A stretch of 64,000 nt of DNA from Myxococcales bacterium. Its GTDB lineage: Bacteria; Myxococcota_A; UBA9160; UBA4427. Positions within the stretch are counted from its first letter, which is position 1, and each line of letters begins with the position of its first letter. The position numbers and the translations under genes were made by a program. This document shows positions 17,057 through 26,673 of the stretch, piece after piece. The stretch is from contig DUCN01000062.1 of the NCBI GenBank assembly GCA_012959805.1, forward strand, positions 169,373-233,372. The letters run 5' to 3'. The notes under the pieces are model-generated. The model had not been told where the DNA came from, searched no databases, and was given only the letters and a program-made list of their open reading frames with translations.

Positions 17057-18985
17057 ATGACGCGCGAGAAGGCGTCGGGTTCGAGAAACGACGCCTCGGC
17101 TGAGGCGGAAACGCGCGTGCTTCCGTCTGATGATGCGGCCGTCGAGGAAACGGATCCAGAGCTTGCCGAAACGGTGCTTGCGACGATCGGTGACGAGCCA
17201 GAATCCGACGTGATAGACGAGGCTGTGCAAGACTTGGACAAGGGTTCTCGTGACGACCCAGACAGCGACCTCACTCAGCTGGTGACGCATGCCGGGGAGG
17301 GGTCTGCATCAGCGTCTGAGCTTGATGCGACGCGAGTGATCGACCCAGCCGCGCTCCCGGCGACTTCCAATCCTCAGGCTGAGGCGGACGCTGCGACACG
17401 TGTTGTTGATCCTTCCGATGACAAAACCTTCCCACCGTCGGCGTCTCGCAACATCCCCGCAAGTGGGCCTTCGGCTCCGCCACCTCCCCCGACGCCCATC
17501 GACAATACTCAGGGCCTAACGCCGGGATCCGTGCTCTTTGGCGAGTATCAAATCGTGAATGTTCTTGGCGTTGGTGGGATGGGCGAAGTGTATCGCGCAC
17601 ATCATCGCCGACTCGACGAGCATCGCGCGATCAAGGTCATGCACGCGAACCTGTCGGGGCAGAAGGGTGCGAGTGAGTTTTTCTATCGAGAAGCAAAAGC
17701 GCTGCTTGCCGTTCGGCACCCCGCAGTCGTCCACTGTCATGATCTCCTTTCGGATGATGCAGGACGCGTTTTCCTCATCATGGAAATGATCGAGGGGATT
17801 CCGCTGTCCGCGAAGATGAACGATGGCCCTCTTTCCCCGGATGAAGTCGCGATTCTCGGTGCGCGGGTTTCGCATGGGTTGAGTGCGGCACATCGGAAGG
17901 GTGTGATTCATCGAGATGTTTCGCCCGACAATATCGTCTTGCCGCGTGGGCGAGTGCAGGAAGCCAAACTGATTGATTTCGGGATTGCGAAGATTCTCCA
18001 GGAAGGCGAGGGCACGATCGTCGATGGATTCAAGGGCAAGCTGTCCTACGCCTCGCCGGAACAGCTCGGTTTCTTTGGTGGAAAGATCGATGGTCGCTCC
18101 GACTTTTACAGCCTTGGGTTGGTCTTGGTCGCCGCCGCAATGGGTCGCCCGCTGAGCATGGGAACGACCGTGATGGAAGCGGTGGACGCGCGTCGAAGCT
18201 TCGATGCATTGCCGGACGCGATCCCGGTTGGGCTGCGTTCGGCGATCGCGCCGTTGCTGAAGCTCGATCCCGACGATCGTCCAGAATACGTGGATCGCCT
18301 CTTCGTTGTACCTGGGGGAATGGAAGGCTCAGCGGATTCCCACGGATACGCGGATGCTGCGCGCGTCGCACGTGGTCGGCCTCCAGCAGGCCAATTTAAT
18401 TTGCGTAGGGGGCTCTTTGTCGGGATCGTGGCAGCATTGTCGTTGCTGGTCGCAGGGGGGCTATACCTCGCATTGGGGACGGAAACAGCCATCTCGCCAC
18501 AAGCGTCGACGACTGATGGTCCCACAGAAGAAATCTTCGTAGGCAGGGTCGAAGTGGGGGCGGTGCCGATAGTTGCTGGCACGAATCGCGTCGAGGTGGA
18601 ATCGCCTGTGCCGAGCGAGCCGGACGTTGTCGTCGTGAGTAGCCCTGCACCCCAACCGAAGAAGCCGCGAAGGCTCACAGCGGGCGAGCGAATCAAGATG
18701 ATCGGCTTGTTGAAAGGTGCGCAGCTATCTCTGGCGGAAAATCAACTGATGTCGCCAGCGAACGACAACGCCTACGATCGTTATCAAAAGGTCCTAGCGA
18801 TGGACCCGGACAATCAAAAGGCAAGAGATGGCTTGCGGGCGATTGCCGACCGCTATCTCAGTCTATTGAATACGGCCGTGGATAAAGGACATCGGCAGGA
18901 CGCCCTCACTTTCCTAGCTCGGGCAAAGAAGGCGGATTCGACCCATCCAGGCATCGATTCAGCGGAGTCGCGCTTGTCGCGTTAG
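17057..18985 (+). CDS. Transmembrane Ser/Thr protein kinase, N-terminal kinase domain
   Basis: Receptor-type Hanks kinase of 642 residues. An acidic Thr/Ser-rich N-terminal region (1-160) carries several repeats of the form ETR/ATRV(L/I)(D/P), possible phosphorylation or FHA-binding sites. The kinase domain (about 164-425) has the Gly loop GVGGMGEVY, AIKV lysine, catalytic HRDVSPDN (Ser replaces the usual Lys, as in many proteobacterial kinases), DFGIAK and a shortened SPE. A membrane helix at about 452-474 is followed by a periplasmic Pro-rich linker and a short TPR-like tail. Substrates are unknown. The presence of an FHA domain in the nearby membrane cytochrome makes that protein a candidate partner, by inference only. 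Confidence 0.85.
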   Translation: MTREKASGSRNDASAEAETRVLPSDDAAVEETDPELAETVLATIGDEPESDVIDEAVQDLDKGSRDDPDSDLTQLVTHAGEGSASASELDATRVIDPAALPATSNPQAEADAATRVVDPSDDKTFPPSASRNIPASGPSAPPPPPTPIDNTQGLTPGSVLFGEYQIVNVLGVGGMGEVYRAHHRRLDEHRAIKVMHANLSGQKGASEFFYREAKALLAVRHPAVVHCHDLLSDDAGRVFLIMEMIEGIPLSAKMNDGPLSPDEVAILGARVSHGLSAAHRKGVIHRDVSPDNIVLPRGRVQEAKLIDFGIAKILQEGEGTIVDGFKGKLSYASPEQLGFFGGKIDGRSDFYSLGLVLVAAAMGRPLSMGTTVMEAVDARRSFDALPDAIPVGLRSAIAPLLKLDPDDRPEYVDRLFVVPGGMEGSADSHGYADAARVARGRPPAGQFNLRRGLFVGIVAALSLLVAGGLYLALGTETAISPQASTTDGPTEEIFVGRVEVGAVPIVAGTNRVEVESPVPSEPDVVVVSSPAPQPKKPRRLTAGERIKMIGLLKGAQLSLAENQLMSPANDNAYDRYQKVLAMDPDNQKARDGLRAIADRYLSLLNTAVDKGHRQDALTFLARAKKADSTHPGIDSAESRLSR

Positions 18986-19042
18986 TCTCGCCCGTCGGTT
19001 GCGGTCCGAGTTGCTTGCTGGCATGAGCGGCTCTTTAGCCTG

Positions 19043-21031
19043 CTAGTACTGCTGACTCTTCATCGCGAAGTCCTTCAGCTCCTCCCGCATCATTCCGATC
19101 TCTTTCGACTTGATTTCCAAGAGGACGATCGCGAATGCGGCTTGTTGCGCTGCTCCGACGAAGTCGCCTTCGTTCACGAAGCGCTTGGCATCATTCGCAT
19201 ATTGTTCTTCAGGATTCTTGAGAAACTCGACAAGTTTGGTGCCTATTTCATTCGAGATGATTTGTGAAAGCCCCTCACCGCCAGAGAGGATCTCGATGTC
19301 TGGTGGCAATTCGACGAAGTCGGTTTCCTGCTCGAAATTGCCGAGCTTTATGCCTTGGCGTCCTTCGTCCTGATGGGTCTGTTTGGTCTGGATCGAATCT
19401 GTAAACAGCACGCGACCGGTAGCGGCATCGACTACTCGATAGGCGACGGAAATGATTCCGACCTTGCGGACATTGGTGACTTCCATCGTGATATCCTCTG
19501 TGACGTCACGGTCGATCGTTCGAGCGGGTTCCATCGTATCGGCGCGTTGCTTGTCTTTGAGCAGTGACCATCTTGCGTGTTCTGGGTTTGTCACGGATTC
19601 AGCACCTGTGACGATACGTAGAGTTTCACTGCCCACCTTCCGAGTCGTTTCGACCTTTGCGTCGAGAATCGTGCCCTGGACAATGAAATCAGCGGTGTCG
19701 AGTTCTGTGCAGGTATCGGTTCGCGTACATTCATCGAGGATGCGTTCGAGCTGTTCCCGTTCGACGATGAGAACGTCGCTGGGGATCGTTCGGAAAATAT
19801 GCTGGACGACCTTGGATGCGACAGCGTCGCCGACCTTCGCGCTCGCATTTTCCGAATCTTCGAAGGGATAGGCGGTGAGTCCCGGGATCGCGCGCCGATT
19901 CAGTTCGTCCTTGGTGCGGCGAATGCTCTGGCGAATCTTCGGCGTCGTCGTGCCGAATTCGGTCATGACCCCGAGACAGCCCCAGGCCACGCCAAACTCT
20001 CCTGCCTTAAATGCCTTCTGATGGGCCGAATAGACTTGGCCCAGAAATGCGCTGATGCCTGGGAGATCGTTCTTTTCATCGAGCAGCAGGTCTGAGATCG
20101 TCCGCGAGTCCTTGTAGCGATGATAGGCCACGGCCATTTGATTGCTGGTTGCGGCTTCTTCGCCGAGAAGCCCGAAAGCCTCGACGATTGGCTCAGCCAT
20201 TTCAGCAAGCCCGTCTTTGATCTCGCCGAAGCAGTCGGTTTCCGAGAATTCGGTCAGTAGTCCCATAGAACGACCGAATCGACCCGTCTCGAGTGCGGTC
20301 GTGAAGCGCTTGAGGACGATCTTGCCGTCGACTTCACATTTTCGCTGCCGCGACGCTTCGTCGTCCGGGTTGACTTCTTGAACGATGCTCAACAATCCCT
20401 GTGCCTTCTCGTAGTCTTCATTTAGGATCGCTTCTTCCGCTTCTTTGGAGACGTCGCTTAGAATGTCGTTTCGCTGTTGCGCATAACGTGTCTGGCTTTC
20501 GGAGTCGGCACCCGAGAGCGCCAACAACTTTTCGATGATCTGGAGTTTGTCCGAGACGCGATCTTTCGAGAGGTTGGCAAGACTCTGTTCGCCTTCTCCG
20601 ATGGAGCGCTGGGTCGACTCTAGTTCCTCGTTGAACTCGTCGCTGATCTTCTGATGAACGTCCATGTCCCAACGCTTGATCGCATTGAGGTTGCCCATTT
20701 CGCGTTCGATCGCGCTGAGCGGGATGCGCCCCTCGACTCGATCGACGTCAAAGAGTCTTGTCCGAACGGCCGATGCGGCGCGTTCGGCGAGTTCGCTGCC
20801 AATGGTTTTGAGTTTTTGCTGGAGTTGGATGGCGGCTTTGCTGCCGGGCTTGGCAGCCTCGATTTGAACGCCGATTTCACTGAAGAGCGATTCGAGGCTG
20901 GCTTGCGGCGTTGCGGTGGGGTCGCCTGGGATCACGATACCCGATCCCGGCCCTCCACCAGCACACCCGGCGACGCTAGCGAGGATGATCAGGAGGGTGA
21001 GAACTCCACGAATCGATGTGCGATTTTTCAT
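19043..21031 (-). CDS. CsgG-like lipoprotein with long helical N-terminal region
   Basis: Lipoprotein of 662 residues: signal peptide with lipobox SVAGC (Cys23) and Ala at +2, predicting the outer membrane. Residues about 40-390 are helical, TPR/coiled-coil-like, with an alternating charge pattern. Residues about 395-560 resemble the CsgG/curli-assembly fold (AYPFEDSENAS..KVGDAVASKVVQHIF, IVEREQLERILDE, ADFIVQGTILDAKV, YRVVDAATGRVLF). A TPR-like tail (about 610-662) follows. CsgG proteins form outer-membrane export pores, but many CsgG-like lipoproteins have no known cargo. No curli genes are nearby. It is convergent with the kinase gene. Confidence 0.7.
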   Translation of the reverse strand: MKNRTSIRGVLTLLIILASVAGCAGGGPGSGIVIPGDPTATPQASLESLFSEIGVQIEAAKPGSKAAIQLQQKLKTIGSELAERAASAVRTRLFDVDRVEGRIPLSAIEREMGNLNAIKRWDMDVHQKISDEFNEELESTQRSIGEGEQSLANLSKDRVSDKLQIIEKLLALSGADSESQTRYAQQRNDILSDVSKEAEEAILNEDYEKAQGLLSIVQEVNPDDEASRQRKCEVDGKIVLKRFTTALETGRFGRSMGLLTEFSETDCFGEIKDGLAEMAEPIVEAFGLLGEEAATSNQMAVAYHRYKDSRTISDLLLDEKNDLPGISAFLGQVYSAHQKAFKAGEFGVAWGCLGVMTEFGTTTPKIRQSIRRTKDELNRRAIPGLTAYPFEDSENASAKVGDAVASKVVQHIFRTIPSDVLIVEREQLERILDECTRTDTCTELDTADFIVQGTILDAKVETTRKVGSETLRIVTGAESVTNPEHARWSLLKDKQRADTMEPARTIDRDVTEDITMEVTNVRKVGIISVAYRVVDAATGRVLFTDSIQTKQTHQDEGRQGIKLGNFEQETDFVELPPDIEILSGGEGLSQIISNEIGTKLVEFLKNPEEQYANDAKRFVNEGDFVGAAQQAAFAIVLLEIKSKEIGMMREELKDFAMKSQQY

Positions 21032-21481
21032 TGGGCTGGCTTCGCTCCGGTAGTCGGGATCAATATTTTCGACATTTGATCAATGTAGCTGCGGTCTCAT
21101 GCTCAGTCGTTTGCGATTGCGGATAACGTCCAACTCTTTCGGCCCGTCGGGTCTCGCCCCTCCCGTGCGGGAGATATGCGCAATCAAACGATCGAAGGCC
21201 GAGAATCGATGGGCGGAACACAACTTGCGTTAGCTCATTCTGACTGGCTGTGAACTACTTAACAATTGAAGCATTCATGACTGCCGGTAGCAGTTCGATC
21301 GTAGCCAAGCTGGATTGGGATATTTTAGGCCCAGAATCAAAAATGAAGGCGCCTGTATGGCTCTAGAGGCCGGTTTCGGCGATCATACAGCAGCCAAAAT
21401 CTCGGGGGTCCGATAGGAGTCGCTTGCAAGGCGTCCCCTGCGTAGTCTACGCCCGGGCTCATCTGAAAAGGGGGAAGTGAG
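21032..21481. other. Divergent intergenic region upstream of murA
   Basis: About 450 bases between the CsgG-like lipoprotein start and murA. The segment 21250-21350 is the most AT-rich and probably contains the promoter. GGGGGAAG just before the murA TTG start is its ribosome site. I see no gene and no clear operator. Confidence 0.35.
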
Positions 21482-22762
21482 TTGAGTCGTTTCGTGATTC
21501 ATGGAGGGCGACCGCTGCAGGGTGAGATTCGTGCGAGCGGGAGCAAGAACGCCGTGTTGCCCATGATTGCTGCTGCCCTGCTGAGTGAGGAAGAAGTCAT
21601 CCTCGAGAATGTTCCCTCGATTCGTGACGTCGACGTGATGCTCGAGATTGCCGGACAACTCGGCGCAGATGTATCCCGGGAGGGATCTCGGATCTCGATT
21701 CGCGCGGCGAACCTGAACGGGCAGGAATTACCCGCCGAACTCTGTGAGCGGGTTCGAACTTCGGTCCTCTTCGTCGCCCCCCTGCTGCATCGTCTGGGAC
21801 GCGCAAAGCTTCATCCCCCGGGCGGCGATGGCATCGGTCGGCGTCGCCTCGATCCCCACTTCTACGGGCTTCGTCTGTTAGGCGCATCGGTGGATGATGC
21901 AGACTTCGAATTCACGGCGAACGACGGGCTCGATGGAGCGATAATTTTTTTCGATGAGGCGAGCGTAACTGCGACTGAGCATATCTTGATGGCGGCGGTT
22001 CTGGCGCGCGGAACCACGACGATTCGAAATGCCGCGAGTGAACCCCATGTGATGGACCTTGCGACAATGCTCATTGCGATGGGCGCCGTGATCGATGGGC
22101 TCTATACGAATACATTGACAATTACGGGCGTAGAGCGACTCGGCGGAACGACGCATCGCGTGGTATCCGACCATATCGAAGTCGGCTCCTATCTCGCGTT
22201 GGTGGCCGCAACTGGCGGCGGAATTACGATTCACGACACGGCTCGCGGTCACTACTGGATGATGAATCGCGTCTTCGAACGATTCGGAATCGAACTCGAC
22301 ATCAAGGCGGATCGTATCGTCATGCCGAGCGGACAGACCCCGCGAATCCAACCGGACGCCGGAGGTGCCGTTCCTCAAGTGGACGATGGGCCCTGGCCGC
22401 AATTCCCGACGGATATGATGAGTCCGTTTTTGGTTCTGGCGACCCAGAGTGAAGGGACGATCCTGTTCTTCGAGAAGATGTTCGAAGGGCGAATGTATTT
22501 TGTTGATCCGCTGGTTCAGATGGGCGCGAACGCCATCATCTGCGACCCGCATCGAGTCATCATCACGGGTCGCTCGAAGCTTCGCGGGCAGACGGTCCGC
22601 AGCCCTGATATTCGTGCTGGCATGGCGATGATCATCGCAGCATGCTGCTCGACTGGCCGCCCGTGCATCGTTCAGAATGCCGAGATCGTCGATCGCGGCT
22701 ATGACTGTGTCGATGAGAAGCTGCGCGCCCTCGGCGCGGACGTCGTCCGCGAGTCGGACTAG
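21482..22762 (+). CDS. murA: UDP-N-acetylglucosamine 1-carboxyvinyltransferase, fosfomycin-site Asp variant
   Basis: First committed enzyme of peptidoglycan synthesis: transfers enolpyruvate from PEP to UDP-GlcNAc in the cytosol. The 426 residues match the family. GSKNA (20-24) carries the essential Lys, and the two-lobed EPSP-synthase-like fold is clear throughout. In the flexible loop the usual Cys (PGGCxIG) is Asp116 (PGGDGIG; codon GAT at 21827-21829). Cys-to-Asp is known in Mycobacterium and Chlamydia MurA, keeps activity and gives intrinsic fosfomycin resistance. TTG start with GGGGGAAG six bases upstream. The gene stands alone. Confidence 0.93.
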   Translation: MSRFVIHGGRPLQGEIRASGSKNAVLPMIAAALLSEEEVILENVPSIRDVDVMLEIAGQLGADVSREGSRISIRAANLNGQELPAELCERVRTSVLFVAPLLHRLGRAKLHPPGGDGIGRRRLDPHFYGLRLLGASVDDADFEFTANDGLDGAIIFFDEASVTATEHILMAAVLARGTTTIRNAASEPHVMDLATMLIAMGAVIDGLYTNTLTITGVERLGGTTHRVVSDHIEVGSYLALVAATGGGITIHDTARGHYWMMNRVFERFGIELDIKADRIVMPSGQTPRIQPDAGGAVPQVDDGPWPQFPTDMMSPFLVLATQSEGTILFFEKMFEGRMYFVDPLVQMGANAIICDPHRVIITGRSKLRGQTVRSPDIRAGMAMIIAACCSTGRPCIVQNAEIVDRGYDCVDEKLRALGADVVRESD

Positions 22763-23392
22763 CACGGAGTCGAACGATCGGGATCCAAGTTGTGTTGGTG
22801 TGTGCTTGTGGGCGTTTTTGGGCATTGTGCCGAGTCAGGCTTCAGCTCTGAGACTCACCGGGCTGTCGGAGGCTGAGCTGATCCACCAGTGCTCGTTCCG
22901 ATTCGACTCGCTTCAAATGCAGATCGCGACCCATCGTACTGACAGCATCTTTTGTCGTCGCCAACGCCAGATTCAAGCGACCTAAATAAATCAGATAGGA
23001 AACGTCCGGAGACGAGTCCGACTTCTTGCGTCGTAGTTGGGCCCGGTCCTTGTTCGGTAGCAACTCCGACACGAGGCTCAAGACTTCGGTCGCGATGCAT
23101 CCCTGCACCTTCCGAAACACGGTTTGAGTCAATGGATTGACATATACAGGCCAATTTCGGTGTGATCTTTGATCGCATTCTACGACCGGCCCCTGGATCC
23201 CCGGAGGGGCACCTGCTCGCCAACGGGTCCGACGACCCCATCGGTGGGAAGCCTAACCGACCTGTTCCAGAAGCCGCGCTATCCTGCCGACGTCCCAAAC
23301 CAGCCCCCAGCTGTGATCGTTCGCGAAGACCGCCCATTCCTTTGAGGCTCTGGGAGAAGGCATCGCAACGCACAGGTGGATGTGGAGGCGGC
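22763..23392. other. Long gap between murA and kinase gene
   Basis: About 630 bases. TTGACA at 23136-23141 with a weak TGTGAT 18 bases on could be the promoter for the downstream kinase. The only plausible gene is a weak minus-strand frame at 22842-23132. Nothing else is recognisable. Confidence 0.3.
22842..23132 (-). CDS. Possible small hypothetical protein
   Basis: A 96-residue frame starting with TTG, with protein-like composition: mixed hydrophobic and charged helices (IATEVLSLVSELLPNKDRAQ, SYLIYLGRLNLALATTKDAV), no low complexity and no long Arg/Pro runs of the kind seen in shadow frames. Against it, there is no ribosome site before the TTG, no family is recognised and the neighbourhood gives no support. 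It may encode a small helical cytosolic protein or be chance. Confidence 0.3.
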   Translation of the reverse strand: MTQTVFRKVQGCIATEVLSLVSELLPNKDRAQLRRKKSDSSPDVSYLIYLGRLNLALATTKDAVSTMGRDLHLKRVESERALVDQLSLRQPGESQS

Positions 23393-26300
23393 GTGAGGCC
23401 GACCCACCATCGTCAATTTCTAATCGCACTGCTCTGCGCGCTCGTTTTTCTTTCGAGTGGCGTCAGCGCGTTGCCTGGTCTCGTCGAGGCGGCGAGAGCT
23501 GGAGCGTCGGATCGACAACCCGTGGCCGCACTTCAGGGACCGTGGCGCTGGCTCGAACCAGATCTAGAGAGCCTTCGTTTGACGACTCGGTTGTCACTTG
23601 GTCCCTGGCAAGAAGTCGCAGTGACCCGAGATTCCGATCGGCGGCGAAGGATTATTGAAGAACGCGGGCGAGCATCCCGCGAGAGCACGCGGCCCGAAGC
23701 CGATACGCGCTTTCCCGATTTCGGAGCAGGCGAGCCACGTCCGCAGAGCAAGGCATCGATCCTTCGACGCGCGGCACTGAAATCAGCTCGGCTCCTCGAA
23801 GCGGCCGGCGAATCGGCGGCAGCAGCGGAAGCTTACGCGGGCGTTGTCGCTTCCCGCGAGGTTGTGTTGATTGATGTGTGGCATGGGCTGGCGGCCAATC
23901 TCGCACGGGCTGGTGATTCCGCCGGTGCAGAGATTGCCTTTATGCGCGGCCTGGACGCGTCCGGGCGCGCCGCTGACCAGATTCGCTTCCGTTACGACCT
24001 GGCGGGATTCTACGCCCGGGAGGGTCGGCTCCTCGAGTCGCTTGCGATCGTGGATGCGCTGGCTCCACATGTCCCCGAATCCCGGGTGCTGGCGAATGCG
24101 CAGAGAGGGCTTCGTGCGTCGATTGAACTCAGCGAGCTGGTTGTGCCTCGTGGGGCTGAGCTGAATTGGCCGGTTCACGAAGTGCCACTCGATTGGGCTG
24201 CCTTCGATCCGCGTTTCGCTCAATGGGTCGAGCGCCTATCGCCGGAAACACAACTCCGGATCTATCCATGGTTCGAGCGGATCAAGAATGATGAAGTGGC
24301 CCGCACGACCACGATTGCTGTTGCCGTGGCCTTGTTTCTGCTCGCGATCTTCGTCTTGCTTCGTCAACGTGGTGATGTCTCGGTGGCGATCGAGTACCCA
24401 GAGGAGTTGCGCGGGACCTTTAGCGTCTGTCTTCGTGGTCGCCGTCGGTCGACCCCGGCCAGCCTTAGCGAAGAACAAATCCGCAAGGGCCGCGCGTCGA
24501 TGCGCAACAAACACCATATGGTGTCTCGCGAGACGCGATTCCAACGTCTCTTTACAGGGCGTTATCACGTAATAGTCGACGGGCTGTTGATCGATCCGGA
24601 GACGGATGAGACTCTCGGGCGAGTACACGAAGAGAAAATCGTTCGGATACGACATCGTCGAACCATGCGTCTCGAATTCGATTTTCACCCCACAACAAGT
24701 CCCGTCGATATCAAGGTGCTCTGGGGGGATCGCTCAGCGGACGAAGCGCAGATTACGGTTCCTGGCTCGATCAACAAACCACGATTGGCAAACAAGGGAT
24801 CGATTCGAATCGTGCTGCCCAAGGGCAAGCACCGGTTGCTCATCGGCTGCGGCGATCGCGCCTTTGATCAGAATCTCGAAGTATCCAGTTTCAGGCCTTC
24901 GCTGGTCCAACTGGATGCGCTCGAAAGCAAAGCCGTATTCAAGGGTTGTCCGCCTGCTGTAGTACCCTTTTTGATGGGCGATATGTTAGGTGTAACAAAG
25001 GCGCTCGAGCGAGACGGTCAATCGATATTGGGCTTTCGTCTCATGGCCACTCAACATCGAGCAGACGGGGATGTTTCACGGGCGGCAGACTTTTTTGAAT
25101 CTGCTGGAGACACCCATGCGGCGGCCTTGCTTCGTCTTGAACTTGGAGAACTCGATCGGGCAGCTGCGCTATTCGAGGAGTCTTCGAACTGGATCGAAGC
25201 GGCGGCCGCGTATCGTCAGGGCGGTCAGATCGTGCAGGCCGGTGAGTGCTATGAGCGCGCCTTTGACTACGAGCGTGCCATCGGGTGTTTTAGTGAGGCT
25301 GGAGCGATTGACCACTGGCTGACGGCGCTCGAGCGATTTGGAGAAGTCTTTTCGGCAGCAAAGCTCGCACTCGAACACGACCAGAGACCCCGTGCAATTC
25401 GATTGCTCCAAAGAGTCGAGGCAACGGACGAGAACTTTCGAGAAGTCTGTTCGCTGCTCGCCGAGGCTTTTGAAACCGAGGGCCATTTCGATTTGGCCGC
25501 AGGCAAACTTGACGAATTCATTTCGACTTTCAAACCTGATTTTGCGACGGCTGACAGCTATTCCCGACTCGCAGAATTGTGGGAGAACTCCGGGCATTTA
25601 GAGCGGTCCCTCGATGTACTTGAAGATCTGCGTCGACGTGAGCCAACCTTTCCCAACATCGCTGTGCGTATCGAGGCGCATCGAAAACGCCGCAGTGCTT
25701 CCGGGCATCTCTTTAGTTCGGGGAGTCGAGCGACCGGCGGGGATGCGACCGCTTTTGTCGGGGATGTTCGATATGAGATCGTCGAGGAAGTCGGTCGTGG
25801 CGGGATGGGGATCGTGTATTGCGCGCGGGACACTCGGCTAGATCGTGTTGTCGCGCTGAAGCGACTGCCCGATAGCCTGCGACGGAATCATCCTCGTGCA
25901 TTGCAGTTCTTTCTTCGCGAAGCGCAGTCGGCCGCACGCTTGAACCATCCGAATATTGTAACCGTATACGATGCGGATCAGGAAGACGGGCAATTTTTCA
26001 TCACGATGGAGCTACTCGAAGGCCAGGCTCTGCAGGCCATTCTGTACGAACGCGGTCAGTTGTCGCCTGGCAATGTCGTTGGCATCGCTCGTCAGACCTG
26101 TCGCGGTCTCGACTACGCACATTCTCAAGGCGTCATTCATCGCGATATCAAGACGGCGAATCTATTCGTCACGACGGAACGCGTCGTCAAGATCATGGAC
26201 TTTGGTTTGGCGAAGGTTCTCGAGGAAGTTCGCGGTTCGACGACTCTCGTTTCTGGAACCCCTTACTACATGTCGCCGGAGCAGGTTCTGGGTGAACACG

Positions 26301-26554
26301 TCGATCATCGAACAGATCTCTACTCTCTCGGTGTAACGCTCTTCGAACTATCGACTGGTAACGTGCCTTTCAATTCAGGCGAGGTGGGCTATCACCACCG
26401 GCATACGGCTGTACAGGATCCACGGGAACTTCGGCCTGATCTACCCGATTCCCTCGCCGAACTGATTCTTCGCCTTCTCGAAAAAGATCGAGGATCCCGC
26501 CCGCAATCGGCGAACGCCGTTCTCGAAGCATTGTTCGAAATGGATCCCTCCTGA
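23393..26554 (+). CDS. Membrane Ser/Thr kinase with C-terminal kinase domain and TPRs
   Basis: About 1053 residues. The GTG at 23393 is chosen because GGAGG lies 4 bases upstream and a signal peptide (about 7-28) follows at once; the frame is open further upstream without coding character. Residues 29-304 are a periplasmic, TPR-like helical region. One membrane helix lies at about 305-323. A beta-rich cytoplasmic region (324-500) and many TPR-like repeats (about 550-770) follow. The kinase domain is at the end (about 793-1050), with GRGGMGIVY, VALKRL, HRDIKTAN, DFGLAK and SPE. This is the reverse of the classical PknB layout. TPRs on both sides of the membrane suggest protein-protein sensing; ligand and substrates are unknown. 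Confidence 0.85.
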   Translation: MRPTHHRQFLIALLCALVFLSSGVSALPGLVEAARAGASDRQPVAALQGPWRWLEPDLESLRLTTRLSLGPWQEVAVTRDSDRRRRIIEERGRASRESTRPEADTRFPDFGAGEPRPQSKASILRRAALKSARLLEAAGESAAAAEAYAGVVASREVVLIDVWHGLAANLARAGDSAGAEIAFMRGLDASGRAADQIRFRYDLAGFYAREGRLLESLAIVDALAPHVPESRVLANAQRGLRASIELSELVVPRGAELNWPVHEVPLDWAAFDPRFAQWVERLSPETQLRIYPWFERIKNDEVARTTTIAVAVALFLLAIFVLLRQRGDVSVAIEYPEELRGTFSVCLRGRRRSTPASLSEEQIRKGRASMRNKHHMVSRETRFQRLFTGRYHVIVDGLLIDPETDETLGRVHEEKIVRIRHRRTMRLEFDFHPTTSPVDIKVLWGDRSADEAQITVPGSINKPRLANKGSIRIVLPKGKHRLLIGCGDRAFDQNLEVSSFRPSLVQLDALESKAVFKGCPPAVVPFLMGDMLGVTKALERDGQSILGFRLMATQHRADGDVSRAADFFESAGDTHAAALLRLELGELDRAAALFEESSNWIEAAAAYRQGGQIVQAGECYERAFDYERAIGCFSEAGAIDHWLTALERFGEVFSAAKLALEHDQRPRAIRLLQRVEATDENFREVCSLLAEAFETEGHFDLAAGKLDEFISTFKPDFATADSYSRLAELWENSGHLERSLDVLEDLRRREPTFPNIAVRIEAHRKRRSASGHLFSSGSRATGGDATAFVGDVRYEIVEEVGRGGMGIVYCARDTRLDRVVALKRLPDSLRRNHPRALQFFLREAQSAARLNHPNIVTVYDADQEDGQFFITMELLEGQALQAILYERGQLSPGNVVGIARQTCRGLDYAHSQGVIHRDIKTANLFVTTERVVKIMDFGLAKVLEEVRGSTTLVSGTPYYMSPEQVLGEHVDHRTDLYSLGVTLFELSTGNVPFNSGEVGYHHRHTAVQDPRELRPDLPDSLAELILRLLEKDRGSRPQSANAVLEALFEMDPS

Positions 26555-26673
26555 CTCTTCTCGTTGCGACTCCGCTTGCGTCACGTAGACACTCGATCTG
26601 ACGCTGATTCAGGTCGATGCGCTGTGGTGCCGGTCACTTTAATGGCGTGATTCTTCGGCCACTCTGCGCGCCA

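Noticed and set aside
21878-22825. 315-codon frame antisense to murA
   Set aside because: The composition is the reverse reading of MurA and no family is recognisable.
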